A DNA stretch of 64,000 nucleotides from Datnioides undecimradiatus. Lineage: Eukaryota > Chordata > Actinopteri > Lobotiformes > Datnioididae. How positions within the stretch are numbered: position 1 is the first letter of the stretch; each line of letters starts with the position of its first letter. The translations under genes and the position numbers were made by a program. Positions 60,773 through 64,000 of this stretch are shown here, piece after piece. The notes beneath the pieces are model-generated. The model did not search any database, was not told the DNA's origin, and saw only the letters and a program-made list of their open reading frames with translations. The stretch is taken from the NCBI GenBank assembly GCA_008933995.1, contig WARS01000011.1, positions 18,373,516-18,437,515 on the forward strand, in the 5' to 3' direction.

Positions 60773-61422
60773 CATTGGAAACAAAAATGGCGACCGGGCT
60801 ACATGAAGCGGTCAAGAACTCTGCTAATATGGACTCCAAAGGACAAATGAATGAAGTGAAATCAAATGGCAACCCAGTATGAGCATAAGGCCAATAGTAA
60901 ATAACAGAATTTGGTCTTAAACAACAAAGTAAAATGCCCTTGGTCCGTTGTTTTTGATGTAATTCGCCACAGTCATCGCTCTCAAAGGCACCGCCTCAGC
61001 TTCCTCCTCTTTACCGCCATATTAACTCCCAATATTCAACACCAGGCGCAAGTGCACGAACATTTTGAAGGGCAGGTTGGAGCAAGTCGTGCAGTCGGGG
61101 GTGTCCCAGCCTCACACTTCTAAAGACAGACCGCTCTGATTCTCACCCGTCAGGAAGTAGCGCGTGGTGATTTATGACTCTCCGCACTGAGCGAGAGCAG
61201 GTAGTGGGGATTTCATTCTGGCGAGCTGTATGGCGTCTGCCTTTAAACTAATTTCTGCATACCGAGGTACTTTCACTACCTGCGCCTGTGTCATTTTTCT
61301 TAATGACTGTTAAGGGGAGGCTGGGTGAGCAAGGCAAACAGGCGCCGCTCCACCACAGGAGCCAGTGAGCAGAATATAATTAAGATGAGGGGAGAGGAAG
61401 GGTCGGGACGAAAGACCTCAGT
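60773..61422. other. No gene seen; inside right arm
   Basis: The part at 61140-61420 is repeat-free and may hold further weakly retained duplicate sequence near the second island. No gene. Confidence 0.5.
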
Positions 61423-61498
61423 AGGTAACTGAATATTCATTGCAATCACACTAAACAGCTCGATGATTAATTGCAGGCCTGGTGTGATTAAAATATGA
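61423..61498 (+). repeat. Inverted duplication, second island, right copy
   Basis: Inverted partner of 31657-31733. AACTGAATATTCAT lies at 61427-61440, ATGATTAATTG near 61462-61472 and GTGTGATTAAAATATG at 61482-61497. Confidence 0.8.
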
Positions 61499-61808
61499 CT
61501 GACTTAGTGGAAAATTCGGAGCTTAGTCAAAGGTGAGTAAATCGAGTTTCTTTTGATTAACAGATGACACTTCCTCGTTCTAGCTGAGAGAGAGACAGCA
61601 GGGGTTTTGGAAGTGGTTGCAAGCAAGCCGTCGGTGGAAACTTGAGAAAAATTATTTTGTTCCGCAGACAAAACCGAAATAAATGATCCCTCAGTGTCCG
61701 TTTTTTATCATCGCAGGGCCTGAACGTGGTAAGCCGGGATCTATAATTGACCCCAGGATATGTGATCAGAGCGGCTGAACGCAGGGATAGCCTGTTCGCT
61801 GATGCCTG
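61499..61808. other. No gene seen; spacer between retained islands
   Basis: Not alignable to the corresponding interval at 31347-31657. The 111-codon minus frame at 61557-61892 runs into the island and has no domain. Confidence 0.5.
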
Positions 61809-62660
61809 ATTGCCCCGGGCGTTGTGTCTCGGCCCAGTTGCGGCCCAGTGCAGCCAACCAACCTGCGGTTCTGACCCACTTTCTGGCCTCATCCGTCACA
61901 TTGAGACTCCTGGAGGCTCTGATTCATTTCCTACGTATCCCATTTATTCCTCCCAGGCCGTTATGTCATCATTACAGACCTACCTGCTCCATCGCGCTGG
62001 AAGCAGGCAGGCCGCATTTGAATATTTCATTATGGCACAATAATACTTTAAATATGCCATTGGATATGATTTATACAGGTCACGGGTGGTGCTCAAATGT
62101 TTTTCTAACCTGATCACAAAGACCTGACACCGTGATCATTAACCTCAAAAATGATCGATGTCTGTGCCGGAGATCCGATTTCAGATTTCAGACTTTCTCC
62201 ACGAATACAGAGAAACACCTCAGCTGTGTCCCATATATCACGCTGCAATAATAACAGGGAACTCTGACACAAATGGCCCGCTCCTTATATTGGCATCTAT
62301 TTCACACAAGCAGCGAATTATAAGCACCAGGAGGAATATATTTCCTCCTTGACTCCAAGTGGGAGAACCTGTGTTAATTTTCCCTTCCTCTCCAAATTGA
62401 TTAGTGGATCAGGGGGCTAATTCAGCCCTTGAGGAGCTATGCACAGACAGAGGCTCCCTGCGAGGCCCCAGAAGAAGTCATCCATAAACCGCACATGTCA
62501 GCCCTGTTGCTCGCTAACTCCCAATCACCCACTGGCGAGCCCGCAATGCCACTTGCGATGCCTGTTGCTAAGGTGCTTTGAGCGTTCTCTCCTCAGTAAT
62601 TAAAAGTAATTGGATGGCGAGTTCCCGCTTGAAGAGGGGAAGAGGAGCTGCGGTCATAGC
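61809..62660 (+). repeat. Inverted duplication, outer island, right copy
   Basis: Inverted partner of 30590-31347. The strong islands are 61809-62082 and 62373-62497, with unalignable sequence between, and a weak match near 62600-62650. A small internal duplication of GGGCCGCAACTGGGCC type near 61831-61848 is present only in this copy. The open frames at 61802-62113 are not coding, because similarity between copies ignores frame and stops. Confidence 0.88.
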
Positions 62661-64000
62661 AATCCAACTGGACTCCATCTGGCATTGTGGCAACAAAGAG
62701 GCGTCATCGGTTCTCTTGACTGACGTTTGGCAGATTCAAAAGGCAGACGACCGCTGTCAAAAGCCATCGCTCGTGAGCGCCTGATCGAGTGAGTTTTGGG
62801 GACAAGCAAGTGAACAAATACTCTGCTTGACATTGTTTATTGGAAAGACTCGCTCTGTGTTTTCTAAATGTCTTCAGTTCACTTTTCTGCATATATAATG
62901 TCTGCAGGTATACTCTACCGATGTGTCCTTACATTCTTTAACACAACCATGGAAAGCATGATGCATATTTTAACTGATAAGTCAGCGAAGGTCATACCTA
63001 AACGCACCTTTTTGCCTTCAAAGCACAACAGTCGATAACGATACTGATATTGACAATGTGCTAGTGGCCTAAACAAAACAAAACAGCATTAGCTTTCATT
63101 TGGAGTTGTGTTTGCTCAACTTTGGTTTTGGTTCTTGACAGGCAGCAGTTAAATGCTCCACCATGCTAGCACTGTCCTGCTAGCCGCTAACTTCATCCGT
63201 AGGTTGCTTGGTACTGGCCAGGTGGTGCGCAGAGGGTTTGTTACTGGTTTTTCACTGAAAACCAACTGAGGGGAGCTTTGAGTCGAGCAAGCAGTAGAGT
63301 TAAAACCAAAAAATAAGCTGAAAGACGACATGTGGACCTTAGGGGAACTGTGAATAAGTCTTCGTAGGTTCGTCGCTACAAGGACCTAATTATAAACAAA
63401 TACTGGTAATTTATTGTTATTTTACTGTGTTAAATGCACATTTGTTGATTTGTTGATTGTCAAAACACAGCTCAAAAAGTTACATCCTCAACAACCAAAA
63501 ATTTTTTACTTTTTTGTCTCAAGAAGAGGCCGTAAACTCAGAAAATGCTTACAGTACAGTAATATGTACAGTGTGTGAGGAAAGAAATGGTAGAAATTAA
63601 AAATGATTATCCCTAAAAACCAGAAATAATGAGCTCTATACATTGTGTATACTTCATAGTTTGGGGATATCGCCTAAATCGGTTGCCAGCTATTGTTCTT
63701 CAACATAACAAGCTAGCTTTCTAAGCGCCTGAGTAATTAAGCTAACCGCTTGGGTGCGATAACTTGGTGAGTTTATACCGAGTTTTTGCGACTTCGGGTA
63801 ACATTAGACATGGAAGAGGAACAGTTTCAAGGATTTGGCCCCGTGTCAACCGTCTCACTTGCCTCACCAGATATCCCATTACGCCGCACGCTTACTCGCC
63901 TATCATCAGCAATGAACGGAGGCAAACTGGCCCGCGCCTCATGAAATCACGTCCGTCTTACCGCTTTCCGCCGTGAAAAGAGCAGAGGTATTAACACACG
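62661..64000. other. No gene seen
   Basis: Unique sequence, AT-rich from 62900 to 63660. A 44-codon frame at 63810-63944 starts MEEEQFQGFGPVSTVSLA with a good Kozak context (GACATGG). It ends in a stop and matches nothing I know, so it is noted and not called. No partner for this part was found left of 30590. Confidence 0.5.

Noticed and set aside
1-64000. CRISPR arrays, bacterial operons, origins or prophage features
   Set aside because: Nothing of this kind is present. The sequence is vertebrate nuclear DNA by its repeats and tRNA gene.

Overview
The window looks like a long non-coding stretch (a gene desert) from a ray-finned fish genome, probably a percomorph-type teleost. The evidence is the general composition, the many TG/CA, AAT and ATTT microsatellites, and several interspersed repeats of teleost type: tRNA-headed SINEs with an L2-like tail, an RTE-like LINE 3' end, a Tc1-like tail and a MITE end. 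I found no protein-coding gene that I can support. The open frames present are short, unlike any family I know, and mostly overlapping on both strands. The only confident gene is a nuclear tRNA-Asn(GTT) at 14610-14683. The left edge (about 77-655) is CpG-rich and reads on the minus strand like a non-coding first exon with good splice donors, so a gene may run leftwards out of the window.

Layout. 1-700: candidate minus-strand promoter and first exon. 700-30500: unique sequence with several blocks whose texture suggests conserved non-coding elements (about 2010-2860, 8370-10520, 11480-11990, 15100-15480, 18000-18540, 27440-28015, 29095-29730), separated by plain sequence and microsatellites. 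30590-62660: a large, ancient inverted duplication, described below. 62660-64000: unassigned sequence.

Main observation. Four groups of islands in the right half pair with each other in inverted orientation and in mirrored order around an axis near 45 kb: 30590-31347 with 61809-62660, 31657-31733 with 61423-61498, 34861-35230 with 53180-53510, and 41540-41735 with 48222-48416. Identity within islands is high (perfect 53-base and 33-base runs, and about 92% by eye over 245 bases of the outer pair). I could not align the sequence between islands. This is what an old inverted duplication of a regulatory desert would look like if only the functional non-coding elements were held by selection. Later insertions in the arms or the central spacer (SINEs, an RTE-like LINE fragment, Tc1-like and MITE pieces, an A/T-rich LINE-type tail) explain part of the unequal spacing.

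All alignments were made by eye. Conservation in other species, and therefore the status of the conserved-element candidates, cannot be tested here. Repeat families are named from memory of teleost repeats and carry matching confidence.
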